In this document: positions 23,797 through 31,790 of the stretch, one piece after another
Layout of the letters: every line of letters begins with the position of its first letter
How positions within the stretch are numbered: the first letter of the stretch is position 1
Source: Paenibacillus zeirhizosphaerae
GTDB lineage: Bacteria > Bacillota > Bacilli > Paenibacillales > Paenibacillaceae
Length of the DNA stretch: 64,000 nt
Assembly: GCF_030705605.1 (NCBI RefSeq)
Contig: NZ_JAPCKK010000016.1
Span: forward strand, 868,001 to 932,000
Direction of reading: 5' to 3'
Translations under genes and position numbers: made by a program
The notes under the pieces: generated by a model
The model's input: only the letters and a program-made list of their open reading frames with translations
Databases searched by the model: none
What the model was told of the DNA's origin: nothing

Positions 23797-25638
23797 TTAA
23801 TTTTCAGCTTGCATTTCAACCTGCGTCTCCGCACCATCTGAATCCGTTTCTTCTACAACTGTTCCCTTTTTTTTGAAGAAGGTTTGCTGTTGATGATAAA
23901 ACCCAACCATGAACTGTCCTTGCTCTTTGGCATTGAGGGTAGGCGGAAAACCTGTCGGCGGAACTGCAAGCATTACTTCACGCAGTAATTGCTGTGTATA
24001 ATACCTTTTGGCTTTTGCGAGTTTGGAAAAATGATTTTTCGCATGGGAAAGCAATATAGGAAAAACCTGCTGAGGGCTTGCCAGAGCCGTATTTAAATAT
24101 TTGTCTACAATCGAAGCATTAACCTTGGATAATGCCTCATACTGTGCTTGATTCAGAATGGCAAAAATACGCCCTAACGTATAAGCAAGTGTTTGTGATT
24201 GTGTTTCTTGCGTCTCTTCCAGATTCACTCCGATCCACTCCTTTTCACCTGATTGGCGGGCTAGTCGATTCAAACAACCTTTAATAACGCCGATTCTGGT
24301 CCGATTGATTGCCGCTTGGGCATCTGCTCCCGCTTCTGCCCGAATACGGCCAAGCATTGCCATAAACAGACTATTCGGATAAAGAGTATCGTTAACAATA
24401 CTTCGCATTAAGGATCCCTGATAGGGGGCCGGCACGTTTTTGCTTTCCCTGCGAACTGCCGTCTCAATTAATATCTTGGCTAAGGAAGGATGCTCCGGCT
24501 CCCAATCCGGTCCTTCCACGTATACATCCACATGGTGCTGCTGCAGGCGCTCAATTATTATGCCAACGGTATTTACGTAGAAGTGACGGATAACAACACG
24601 CGTTTTATTGGTGGAGATACCCAAGACGAACATTCGTGTGTTCACATCCAAATCCAACTCTTCGGGACGGGTACCCTTATACAAATGCCCCATCACTGAT
24701 GCCAACCTGCGGCTGGTTACTTCATCTTTCTGGATTTCAGGCTCCGAGGTTACGCCGCCCATTAGCAAGGCAATCGCGTTTTCCTCCACCGGTAGCGACT
24801 TTTCCGCCCAAAACAATACTTTCTCTCCATGAATATTTTGGCTATGTCTTCGGTCTCCAATCATCATATTAAGCGCCGTTACATATTTAAAAGCCGCTGT
24901 TTCCGATACAGGAGCATTCTCCCCCTTCTCCTTACGATAAGAGACGAAGCTGTCTTGATTAAAGCCTACTAATGTCGGCTTGTCCTGTCCAAAGCCATCC
25001 AGATTGCCATGAATGCGTGCGATCGATCCTCTTTCCCCAGTTACCAAACACTGCCCGACTGAAGCATGTTCTTGTTTACCCAGTCTGTAAGCATCCCATG
25101 CCTCCTTGATTTTGGGCCGGTTATGAACATAATCCACTTCACCCAGAAGCATAAATACAATGTTGCCTCCATCATTTAAACCTGAGGTATCCACTTCACC
25201 ATACTCGACAGAGCCAGGCTTGCGTTTGCGGAAAAATGATACCACTGCCCTTGCCCCATCATCATCCACATGACTAAGAATTTCCTCATGCAAAGCTCCA
25301 CTGGCTTCAAAACGGTACTTTGCCCCTGCCGGATCAGGATATATCCCAAAAATAAAATTGGCGTTTTCGCACAGAAAAGCAGGTTGCGGCCGGCTGCCGC
25401 TTCGTTTCGGTTGCTGCGGCGTGATAACACGTAGTGGGAAAAGCTTAATTTCCTTTTTCCCCTTCTTGTCTATGAATTCACGCTCCACTGTCTGGTCTAT
25501 AACCTGCAGCAAATTTCCTTCATGATCAATCACAAGGCACTTCGATACAGGAGTCACCGCATAACCCGGATTGGCAATCTCCGCCGAATCATCCCCTACC
25601 ATCCGGTCGTAATACCCGCATAACGCTTGCAATATCAT
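23797..25638 (-). CDS. cas8c: CRISPR type I-C large subunit Cas8c (Csd1)
   Basis: A 613-aa large subunit of the I-C effector, thought to recognise the PAM and bind Cas3. The N-terminus ILQALCGYYDRMVGDD, KCLVIDHEGNLLQVIDQ, and the C-terminal QAQYEALSKVNASIVDKYLN and SHAKNHFSKLAKAKRYYTQQ regions are typical Csd1. The full family length is present. The ATG overlaps the cas5 stop (ATGA-type coupling). The last ~35 residues (VEETDSDGAETQVEMQAEN) form an acidic tail. Nothing suggests decay. Confidence 0.95.
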   Translation of the reverse strand: MILQALCGYYDRMVGDDSAEIANPGYAVTPVSKCLVIDHEGNLLQVIDQTVEREFIDKKGKKEIKLFPLRVITPQQPKRSGSRPQPAFLCENANFIFGIYPDPAGAKYRFEASGALHEEILSHVDDDGARAVVSFFRKRKPGSVEYGEVDTSGLNDGGNIVFMLLGEVDYVHNRPKIKEAWDAYRLGKQEHASVGQCLVTGERGSIARIHGNLDGFGQDKPTLVGFNQDSFVSYRKEKGENAPVSETAAFKYVTALNMMIGDRRHSQNIHGEKVLFWAEKSLPVEENAIALLMGGVTSEPEIQKDEVTSRRLASVMGHLYKGTRPEELDLDVNTRMFVLGISTNKTRVVIRHFYVNTVGIIIERLQQHHVDVYVEGPDWEPEHPSLAKILIETAVRRESKNVPAPYQGSLMRSIVNDTLYPNSLFMAMLGRIRAEAGADAQAAINRTRIGVIKGCLNRLARQSGEKEWIGVNLEETQETQSQTLAYTLGRIFAILNQAQYEALSKVNASIVDKYLNTALASPQQVFPILLSHAKNHFSKLAKAKRYYTQQLLREVMLAVPPTGFPPTLNAKEQGQFMVGFYHQQQTFFKKKGTVVEETDSDGAETQVEMQAEN

Positions 25639-26324
25639 AGGCTTACCTCATCTGGAACTTCAATGATACCGTGACGCATACAAGCTCGAAAAAATTTCGG
25701 TTCATAGGTATAAACGGATTTTCTCTTCAATACCTCTTCCCCATACTTAATGTCCCATAGCATCCAGCCCAGGTCGATCTTCGCTTCTTCAGCATAATAA
25801 CTTTCCGGTCGTTCTTCCCCATGCTCCACCAGCTTGAACTTTGCCGCAAATTCGCGACAACCCAGATAAGGATTGTGAAAGCATTGTCCTCCCCGAGCTC
25901 GTCTCAGAAACATATTATAGAATTTTTCCTGTGTATCCGACTCTCCCGCTTTCTGCGGAACCATAACAAAATGTGCGTCGATCAGATAATCGACATTCTT
26001 CAAAATAAGCGACGCACGCTGCTGTCGGTCGGGAGTCGTATACTGATGCAGATCAATGGCCGCACCAGCCATGGCCTTAGCTACATTTCGCGGAGGGACT
26101 TTGGATCCCAACTCGTTCCGACGTATGGACTCAAATTCGATTTGGTTCAATACTGTAATCTTGTCGACCACCCATTTAATCGCAGGTTTCCACAAGATGG
26201 CTTCCAAAATCCCACGAGCCGCTGAGGGTGTCATCACATCATAACTAACTCGCTCCGCCTTCATTTCAGGACGAGTGTATAGCGCGTAATCTCCACTCAC
26301 CCGCAGAGTTATGCCATATCCCAT
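25635..26324 (-). CDS. cas5: CRISPR type I-C endonuclease Cas5 (Cas5d)
   Basis: A 229-aa RAMP protein. In type I-C it replaces Cas6: it cuts the CRISPR repeat transcript and caps the crRNA 5' handle. The N-terminal beta-strand GYGITLRVSGDYALYTRPEM, then ERVSYDVMTPSAARGILEAI, is diagnostic. Further on are NVDYLIDAHFVM and RGGQCFHNPYLGCREFAAKF. The ATG has GAGGAGAAATTGTTGAT upstream and lies 18 bases after the cas3 stop. Without an array in this window it would need precursor RNA from elsewhere. Confidence 0.95.
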   Translation of the reverse strand: MGYGITLRVSGDYALYTRPEMKAERVSYDVMTPSAARGILEAILWKPAIKWVVDKITVLNQIEFESIRRNELGSKVPPRNVAKAMAGAAIDLHQYTTPDRQQRASLILKNVDYLIDAHFVMVPQKAGESDTQEKFYNMFLRRARGGQCFHNPYLGCREFAAKFKLVEHGEERPESYYAEEAKIDLGWMLWDIKYGEEVLKRKSVYTYEPKFFRACMRHGIIEVPDEVSL

Positions 26325-26342
26325 ATCAACAATTTCTCCTCT

Positions 26343-28517
26343 CTATTCTATATAAATGCGCAATCCAGTCTCCTCACTGTAAGAATTCCATATTTGTCCA
26401 TCCACTTCCTCTTTCTCTGTAGTCAGGTAATGAACCGCACCATGAAGCGTGCAAATTCTGTTGAGCTTATCCAGACGTTCAAATTGATTCGGATAGATTG
26501 AAACCGTGTATCGCTGAAGCTTGCGGCTGAACCTGACGGGATACAAGGAGTTTTTGATCTCATTCAAATACTCAACACAATCAGAATCATAAGGAATTAC
26601 GAGTGGAATCATCTCCGTTTCAATTAATTTATATTTTTCGGAAATTTCTTGGAATTGAAATGAACATTGTGTGGCCCCGGCATTTAGATCTTCAAGTATG
26701 TGATGTGAATCCAGGTTGCGTCCCATCCCATGAGCCAATTCAAAATAATAGTGGATCGCTTCAGGATCTAAAAGGTTAGGATATAACTTCAGTACCGTTT
26801 GCGTTATCTGAGCCCTCGTCTTAAACCAACCCTCCCGAAGAGGATGATCGACAGATTCGAAGATAAATACATGCCCCAGTTCCAAGCCACCCTCCCGGTT
26901 CGCCCGGCCAGCCGCCTGTGCGATGGAATCGACTCCCGCAATCTCCCGATACACAACAGGAAAATCAAGATCTACGCCCGCTTCAATCAAGCTTGTTGAG
27001 ATAACGATGCAGCTTGTCCCCTCCAGTTTCAATCTGTTCGTGATATCTTGCAGCTTTTGTGATCGATGTTCGGGGCACATGAGGCCACTAAGATGAAAGA
27101 CCCCCTCCTTCTCCGGGAATTGCTCGTACAAAGCAAGCGCTTGTTTCCTAGAATTCACGATACACAATGCGCGCAGATGATGATTCAATCGTTCAACTAA
27201 CTCTGCGTTTGTTTTCTTACCGATTGGTTCTACCTTTACACGTTCGTTAAGCTTACAATATAATCCTTCCGGATCACCAATAATGTCGGTTGGCGTGACC
27301 CCACCCAGCCATTCAGGCTGGAACGCCAGCTGTGTAGCGGTACAAAACAATACCGTCACCCCGTAGTGGTCACAAAGACATTTCAATGCAGCCAGCGAAG
27401 GCTTCAGTAAATTAGCGGGGATCGCTTGGGCTTCGTCCAATATAATAATGCTGCCTGCCAGACGATGCAGCTTGCGAGCCCTGGAAGGCTTCGCCGAGAA
27501 CAGACTTTCCAACAATTGTACATGCGTAGTCACAATCAAGCTTGCTTCCCAGTTCTCACTGGCGAGCTGTTTCGGATTAAATTCACTTTCGGAATCCGAA
27601 TGGTAGCTCACATTGCTATGATGTTCCAGCACAGCTTCTTCTCCGAATACTCCCCGAAAAAGTCCCGCTGTTTGTTCAATTATGGAGGTGAACGGCAAAG
27701 CTACGATGATCCGCCGCATCTTGGAATGCTCTTCAGCATGCTTCAGAGCAAACGCCAACGAAGACCAGGTTTTCCCGCTTCCTGTAGGAGCCGTCAGTGC
27801 ATACATGCCTGCAGGTCCCGTTGCTGCCAGCAAACAGCTTTCAAGTACAGAACGCCTTGCTCGCGCAACTTTATTGTTTTGAGGTTTGTTGAGCAACTCT
27901 TGCAGCTTAGGATAAAAAGGAATATGTAGTTCTAAGAGAGAAGGAAATTTGTTGCGAAGTTCGGTTTTTAAAGGCTGAAAGTATCGTTCCGCATCAAGAT
28001 AATCTGAATCAATTAATGCGGAGTACAACATGCGAATCCATAGAGAAAGTGACATTCCGGGACTGTTGGCTGTTATCAGGGCTGGAGGTAACTCAAGCTT
28101 GGGGAGATGAGGAAGAACACCGGCGATAATCTGGAACTCCTGTTTCAACACCTGCTCAAGTCCTACCTGAGTTCCGACAGAGATATGATTGGGCAAACCG
28201 CCATGGTGCCCATATACGGCATAAGCCATCATTAGCCCGTAAGGAAAAGGATAGTACTGATGTACCAGTAAAGTACCTGCCGTCTTGTGGTCGACAGGCG
28301 CTAGCGCACCGTTCAATCTCATCTGGAAATCAGGTTTTAGCTTACCGTAGTCATGGCTATAACCTAGTATTCGCCCGATACTGGAACAACCGAAATAACC
28401 AGCGAACTCGGCTGCGTTCTCTGCAGTATCTTCGAGATGCTCATCGAGCCGGTGCCATTCTGACTTGGGGAGCAGTTCTTGGGTGAGAGAGTCGCGCTTG
28501 GAATGAGCATAATTCAT
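26343..28517 (-). CDS. cas3: CRISPR-associated nuclease-helicase Cas3
   Basis: A 724-aa protein that unwinds and degrades target DNA after Cascade recruitment. The N-terminal HD nuclease shows H27 in DEHLEDTAENAAEF and H55-D56 in GYSHDYGKLKP. The SF2 helicase has Walker A APTGSGKT (about residue 240), the DExx motif IIILDEAQ, motif III FCTATQ, and motif VI AQAAGRANREG. The HD plus helicase order is standard for I-C Cas3. It is first in the operon cas3-cas5-cas8c-cas7. The family signatures look intact, so the nuclease should work if loaded. Confidence 0.95.
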   Translation of the reverse strand: MNYAHSKRDSLTQELLPKSEWHRLDEHLEDTAENAAEFAGYFGCSSIGRILGYSHDYGKLKPDFQMRLNGALAPVDHKTAGTLLVHQYYPFPYGLMMAYAVYGHHGGLPNHISVGTQVGLEQVLKQEFQIIAGVLPHLPKLELPPALITANSPGMSLSLWIRMLYSALIDSDYLDAERYFQPLKTELRNKFPSLLELHIPFYPKLQELLNKPQNNKVARARRSVLESCLLAATGPAGMYALTAPTGSGKTWSSLAFALKHAEEHSKMRRIIVALPFTSIIEQTAGLFRGVFGEEAVLEHHSNVSYHSDSESEFNPKQLASENWEASLIVTTHVQLLESLFSAKPSRARKLHRLAGSIIILDEAQAIPANLLKPSLAALKCLCDHYGVTVLFCTATQLAFQPEWLGGVTPTDIIGDPEGLYCKLNERVKVEPIGKKTNAELVERLNHHLRALCIVNSRKQALALYEQFPEKEGVFHLSGLMCPEHRSQKLQDITNRLKLEGTSCIVISTSLIEAGVDLDFPVVYREIAGVDSIAQAAGRANREGGLELGHVFIFESVDHPLREGWFKTRAQITQTVLKLYPNLLDPEAIHYYFELAHGMGRNLDSHHILEDLNAGATQCSFQFQEISEKYKLIETEMIPLVIPYDSDCVEYLNEIKNSLYPVRFSRKLQRYTVSIYPNQFERLDKLNRICTLHGAVHYLTTEKEEVDGQIWNSYSEETGLRIYIE

Positions 28518-28837
28518 ATCGAGAGGCCCCCTATTGTGTTGGTCCGCTCCAAAACAATGCGAGAGACCGTTTTTCGCAGCCGTATTCCTTTCCAGACACG
28601 AGTTACATCAATCGTTCCTTCATCTGCTCATTACAGACGATTTCTTACGACCATGTGTATGATTTCGTCATAGGACGACCTCTACGGAGGAAAACATCCG
28701 TATCCAGGCTTGCCGCTTGGGAGGGATGCTTTGGCGGTCATAATAGATTACAGAGAGGCATCCCTTACCCAAGGCAGCTCCTGACTCCCCTACTCAATAA
28801 ACATCTGGGCGACGTGGGGTTGTCATCAAGGCAGGAC
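28518..28837. other. 320-base gap upstream of cas3
   Basis: This stretch must hold the cas operon promoter. I see no CRISPR repeats, no tRNA and no convincing gene. Minus-strand frames here give short peptides (for example RRGRPMTKSYTW) that recall transposon debris without a family I can name. Confidence 0.5.
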
Positions 28838-29074
28838 TCACCTTCCTACAAGTTCACGCAGCATTTTATTCTCCATTTCTTTCTCGCCTAATGCTCTTAG
28901 CGTCTGGTTATAATTCTCTTCCAGTTCTGCGAATTGGAGCTCCTTCACCCAATTTCGAATGCTCTGCGGTGATACATCGCATTCTTTCGCGAGAATCCCT
29001 ACTTTAGCGCCGCTTAACGCTTGCTGCGCCACTTTGTATTGGAATTATTTGGACACATTTCTCCGTTTCCTCAT
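28838..29074 (-). pseudogene. IS3-type transposase OrfA remnant with nonsense codon
   Basis: The minus strand starts with ATG at 29072-29074 after a GAGGAGG site and reads RKRRNVSK, then TAA, then FQYKVAQQALSGAKVGILAK and ECDVSPQSIRNWVKELQ. This is the helix-turn-helix of IS3-family OrfA (HTH_Tnp_1), followed by the start of its leucine-zipper helix (ENKMLRELVGR) and a stop. The TAA replaces a probable CAA. No OrfB catalytic part follows and no terminal inverted repeats were found, so the element is dead. Confidence 0.7.
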
Positions 29075-29157
29075 TATCCCAGCCTCCTCTTCCAATTTGT
29101 ATCCTAAATTCTCTCCGACTTGATTAGGGGCTTAATAGATATTGTACAATCTCCTTT

Positions 29158-29283
29158 AACGGCGTGCTAGCTGATCCGCAGCATCCCGAGCAGCTGTTTC
29201 CACCTATGAATTTCGCTGATCATCTTCATCCTAACGATAAAGGATTCAAAGCATTAACCGATTTATCTCCTTCTTTGTGGTAA
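29158..29283 (+). pseudogene. C-terminal fragment of an SGNH/GDSL hydrolase
   Basis: The plus-strand frame reads ADPQHPEQLFPPMNFADHLH then PNDKGFKALTDL and a stop. DHLHPND is the block V catalytic Asp/His signature of SGNH (GDSL) esterases, and the spacing to the stop fits the family C-terminus. The other ~85% of the gene is gone. It is a plus-strand relic in the island. Confidence 0.6.
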
Positions 29284-29310
29284 AATCTAAACGTAATAAA
29301 AAGAGTTTTG

Positions 29311-29448
29311 TATAAACACGACGCTCCTACAGGCAAAACTGTAACGACGACTCAATTCCGCGAATTTCGGGTAAGCAACGGAAAAATCATCGAGCAGCGC
29401 GGCTGGATCGATATGGTGACCATGTGGCACAAGATTCGAGGCAACTGA
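29311..29448 (+). pseudogene. C-terminal fragment of a SnoaL/NTF2-like ester cyclase
   Basis: The plus-strand frame reads PTGKTVTTTQFREFRVSNGK then IIEQRGWIDMVTMWHKIRGN and a stop. This FRV-NGKI-E---IDM pattern is the C-terminal strand pair of ester cyclase family (SnoaL-like) proteins. No start codon or N-terminal half is present. It follows the SGNH fragment by under 30 bases in the same direction, indicating large deletions between former neighbours. From 29449 to 29762 I see nothing recognisable. Confidence 0.55.
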
Positions 29449-29762
29449 CTTGAAATACAACAACTGATTCGTTAAGTTTATATGTTCTCCTCCATCTTTT
29501 TCCGCCCTAAAAATGAAAATAACCGATTCTGCCCATGATAGGATCGATCGGTTGTTTAAATAGATATCCGAATCTTTAATTAAGTAGTGCTCTCTCATCG
29601 ATGACCATTAGCTACAGAGGTTGTCCCGCATAACCCGACCGAAGTTATATCGATCCAGCAGATACACGTGAAGAAAACAATCTTTCCGTTAATACAAAAT
29701 AGAACTGAGCCCCTTGGAACGAAAGATTGACACCATGGACTCCCTCTCGTCAGCTTCTATAT

Positions 29763-30455
29763 TCATAATAGATCGGGACTTTGAATCGATCCGATGTACT
29801 CGTAACGATATATTTTGCCGGTAGTACCCGTCGGGATTGCACGAAACTTGCCTTGTTCCACCAATTCGCGGCAATACTTGATAACGGTTTGCTTGTGAAT
29901 CTCCAGTTCTTTCGCGGCCTGTGACGGACAAACGATACGATCGTGCCGAATGGCCAGACGCATCAACTGGCGCTCGATTTTTCCAAACTTTCGGTAGACT
30001 GCTTCGCTCCCGTCTTGGATTGCCGAAAGATAAGGGGCTAAAATGCTCCGCACCATAGCCAGCACAAACGATGGATTTTCTTTCATCTCATCTAATGAAA
30101 TGGCGATCACGTGGAATTCTTGTGATTGTAGGAACAACCCTCGATTCAGATCCAATCGATATTTCGAACGATCTTTGCCATGCGAACCATAATCCATGAT
30201 TTCAAATATGAAACGAAGACCGCCCAAGATCCAGATGAAGTCCAGGAAATACGACCGTCCCCGCCAGTCTTTCACCTCATATTCCGGATGCAAACCCGTA
30301 AAATGTCCCAGTAAAGTCCACCATATTTTTTCTGCAAACATGCGGTTCCCATACCCATGCCCTCTTTTCAGCGCATCTTTTCGTTCCCCTTGACGACTCG
30401 ACAAATGTTTGTTTATCCACTTTTCATGTTCGATCTCGAAACTCAATCCTCTCAC
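29763..30455 (-). CDS. PD-(D/E)XK-like plus winged-helix protein
   Basis: A 230-aa protein whose N-terminal 150 residues recall DUF559/Vsr-type endonuclease folds. After HPEYEVKDWRG comes SYFLDFIWILGG, then RFIFEIMDYGSHGKDRSKY. E60, D72, E85 and H92 are candidate metal-binding residues, in the order of IE-DG--H---D of that superfamily. It continues with LFLQSQEFHVIAISLDEM. The C-terminal ~65 residues form a winged helix (VCPSQAAKELEIHKQTVIKY) suited to DNA binding. The start is GTG with GGGAAAGG; a strong terminator stands directly before it, which is strange. Nuclease activity and target are unproven. Confidence 0.7.
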   Translation of the reverse strand: MRGLSFEIEHEKWINKHLSSRQGERKDALKRGHGYGNRMFAEKIWWTLLGHFTGLHPEYEVKDWRGRSYFLDFIWILGGLRFIFEIMDYGSHGKDRSKYRLDLNRGLFLQSQEFHVIAISLDEMKENPSFVLAMVRSILAPYLSAIQDGSEAVYRKFGKIERQLMRLAIRHDRIVCPSQAAKELEIHKQTVIKYCRELVEQGKFRAIPTGTTGKIYRYEYIGSIQSPDLL

Positions 30456-30464
30456 CCTTTCCCG

Positions 30465-30513
30465 AAAAACAAAAAAACCTCGACCTCCCTTCGTTCTGAA
30501 AGGATGATCGAGG
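30465..30513 (-). terminator. Strong intrinsic terminator immediately upstream of the PD-(D/E)XK-like gene
   Basis: On the minus strand CCTCGATCATCC pairs with GGGAGGTCGAGG around TTTCAGAACGAA, followed by TTTTTTTG. It ends only about 10 bases before the GTG start at 30455 on the same strand. It would stop any transcript coming from 30514 upward; either it is an attenuator for the gene or the gene's promoter lies between the hairpin and the start, which is too short for one. Confidence 0.75.
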
Positions 30514-30592
30514 CGTGCTTCGCCACAATAATTATCTATATCTTAATCCAATCACACCCATGTTTGCAAGGACTCGATCCAAAAGCAGCAAC

Positions 30593-30772
30593 TTTGAACG
30601 ATATTTCGTACAAAATCCTAGGACTGGGCCGCTTACGCACTCTCTTTTGTATGACTTTTCATACAAAATCCTGAGGAGGAACGCTTACATGCTCTCTTTT
30701 GTACGGTTCTTCATACAAAATCCTAGGACTGGGTGCTGACGCACTCTCTTTTGTGCGACTTTTCGTACAAAA
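30593..30772. repeat. Array of four palindromes with 52-bp period and alternating spacers
   Basis: Palindromes near 30593-30614 (imperfect), 30645-30668, 30697-30720 and 30749-30772 share the form TTTTGTAYGA-CTTT-TCRTACAAAA (10-bp arms in the best copy). Spacers of 28-29 bases alternate between type A (TCCTAGGACTGGG...) and type B (TCCTGAGGAGGA...CGCTTAC), so the higher unit is about 104 bp, present about twice. The frames across it are not genes. The whole gene-free stretch 30456-31048 contains this array, the terminator at 30465, and otherwise nothing I can name. Confidence 0.8.
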
Positions 30773-31012
30773 ACCTGAGGAGGAGCGCTTACGTACACGC
30801 TTGAATATAAGCCTAGGGGAGTATAATTCGCACAAGCTCACTTTTCCGTGATCAGATGTCCGAATCTTTGATTGAATGGCTCCGAAATTCATTCGCTGAG
30901 ACCCTTTAGCGGTAGGTTCAGATGCCGTGCACGTCCGTTTGATGCATCCCCTAGAAGCTTCCTCTTCACTTCCTGCGATCGGGCGAACCTTCGGGTAACT
31001 CCCCCATCCAAA

Positions 31013-31042
31013 AATAAAAAGCCGATCCAGCGGATCGACTTT
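31013..31042 (-). terminator. Terminator of tRNA-Ala
   Basis: GTCGATCC-GCT-GGATCGGC followed by TTTTTATTTTT on the minus strand, 7 bases beyond the tRNA 3' end. It is a classic tRNA-gene terminator. Confidence 0.85.
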
Positions 31043-31048
31043 ATGTTA

Positions 31049-31121
31049 TGGAGCCTAGGGGGATCGAACCCCTGACCTCATCGCTGCCAGCGATGCGCTC
31101 TCCCAGCTGAGCTAAGGCCCC
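31049..31121 (-). tRNA. tRNA-Ala (GGC)
   Basis: The minus strand reads GGGGCCTTAGCTCAGCTGGG at the 5' end, GGTTCGATCC in the T arm, and ends in ...GGCTCCA with A73. The acceptor stem GGGGCCT pairs with AGGCTCC, allowing one G-T. The anticodon arm is CATCG-CTGGCAG-CGATG, so the anticodon is GGC, reading GCC alanine codons. It has 73 bases, and CCA is not encoded. It borders the decayed island, whose sequence lies downstream of the tRNA 3' end, the usual orientation for integration at a tRNA gene. Confidence 0.95.
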
Positions 31122-31159
31122 ACATATTTTACTCGTCATCCATTCGCGTCGACTTCTAT

Positions 31160-31188
31160 ATCATATAAAATTCAGAGCGTGGTGTCAA
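31160..31188 (-). promoter_or_regulatory. Housekeeping promoter of tRNA-Ala
   Basis: On the minus strand TTGACA (31183-31188), a 17-base spacer and TATGAT (31160-31165) form a near-consensus sigma-A promoter about 38 bases before the tRNA 5' end. Confidence 0.8.
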
Positions 31189-31215
31189 TACTTTTTCACC
31201 GCCTGAGGCCGACGT

Positions 31216-31683
31216 TTATTCGTCGGCCGTGTCCTTGGAAAGCAGTGTTTTCAGTTCCTTCATGAACATGTTGATATCCTTAAATTGGCGGTACACCGAG
31301 GCAAAACGAACGTAGGCTACCTCATCCACCGGGTACAACTGCTCCATGACCAGTTCGCCAATATCGCGGCTTTCTACCTCGGCGGCTGCGGTGTTGCGCA
31401 GTGCATTCTCCACCTGGGAGACGATCCGCTCCAGATGCTCAACGGATACCGGCCGCTTCTCGCAGGCCCGGATCAAACCGCGCAATATTTTGTCACGGCT
31501 GAATTCCTCGCGGCTGCCGTCCTTCTTGATGACCATCAACGGTGTTTCCTCCACCATTTCGAAGGTGGTGAACCGCCGGCTGCATTGCTCACATTCCCGG
31601 CGGCGCCGGATGGATCTATTCTCATTCGCTGGTCTGGAATCCAGCACTTTGGTTCCAGCGTAGCCGCAGAATGGACATTTCAT
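31216..31683 (-). CDS. nrdR: Transcriptional repressor NrdR
   Basis: A 155-aa zinc-finger/ATP-cone repressor of ribonucleotide reductase genes. The start chosen is ATG at 31681-31683 (GGAAGTGAG upstream), because [17 protein letters not shown] is the invariant NrdR N-terminus; a longer frame only extends into the divergent spore gene region. The zinc ribbon uses CPFC and CEQC (near residues 3-6 and 31-34). The ATP-cone spans about 49-139 with [20 protein letters not shown]. It is solitary, downstream of a divergent SASP gene. In B. subtilis nrdR also lies near coaE/ytaF. Confidence 0.95.
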   Translation of the reverse strand: MKCPFCGYAGTKVLDSRPANENRSIRRRRECEQCSRRFTTFEMVEETPLMVIKKDGSREEFSRDKILRGLIRACEKRPVSVEHLERIVSQVENALRNTAAAEVESRDIGELVMEQLYPVDEVAYVRFASVYRQFKDINMFMKELKTLLSKDTADE

Positions 31684-31730
31684 AAAAACTCGCTCACTTC
31701 CTTTTACCAATAACTTCCCTGCTAACAGCA

Positions 31731-31760
31731 GTAATAAAATCTGTCTATCTACACATAATA
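31731..31760 (+). promoter_or_regulatory. Possible sigma-G promoter of the SASP gene
   Basis: GTAATA (31731-31736), a 17-base spacer and CATAATA (31754-31760) resemble the forespore sigma-G consensus (TGMATA / CATACTA). It lies 31 bases before the SASP start, which carries GAGGAGGTGAACAGCA as its ribosome site. Confidence 0.45.
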
Positions 31761-31790
31761 CGTGTACCAACTCAGAGGAGGTGAACAGCA

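Noticed and set aside
28655-28891. 78-aa plus-strand ORF near cas3
   Set aside because: No ribosome site and overlaps the OrfA remnant on the other strand; peptide unrelated to known families.
29287-29598. 103-aa minus-strand ORF
   Set aside because: It is the shadow of the plus-strand ester-cyclase fragment, whose reading frame shows family resemblance.
30593-30772. CRISPR array
   Set aside because: Repeat-like palindromes occur at a regular spacing, but the spacers alternate between two related types, so they are not unique; there is no cas gene directly at its side and the palindrome is not a type I-C repeat.
30810-30821. AGCCTAGGGG match to the tRNA-Ala 3' end as an attachment site
   Set aside because: About 10-11 bases only, close to the tRNA itself and not at the far island border; chance is likely.
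30357-30892. Small ORFs across the palindrome array (plus and minus)
   Set aside because: Their peptides only translate the repeats (QNPRTG, SYKILR patterns) and have no ribosome sites.
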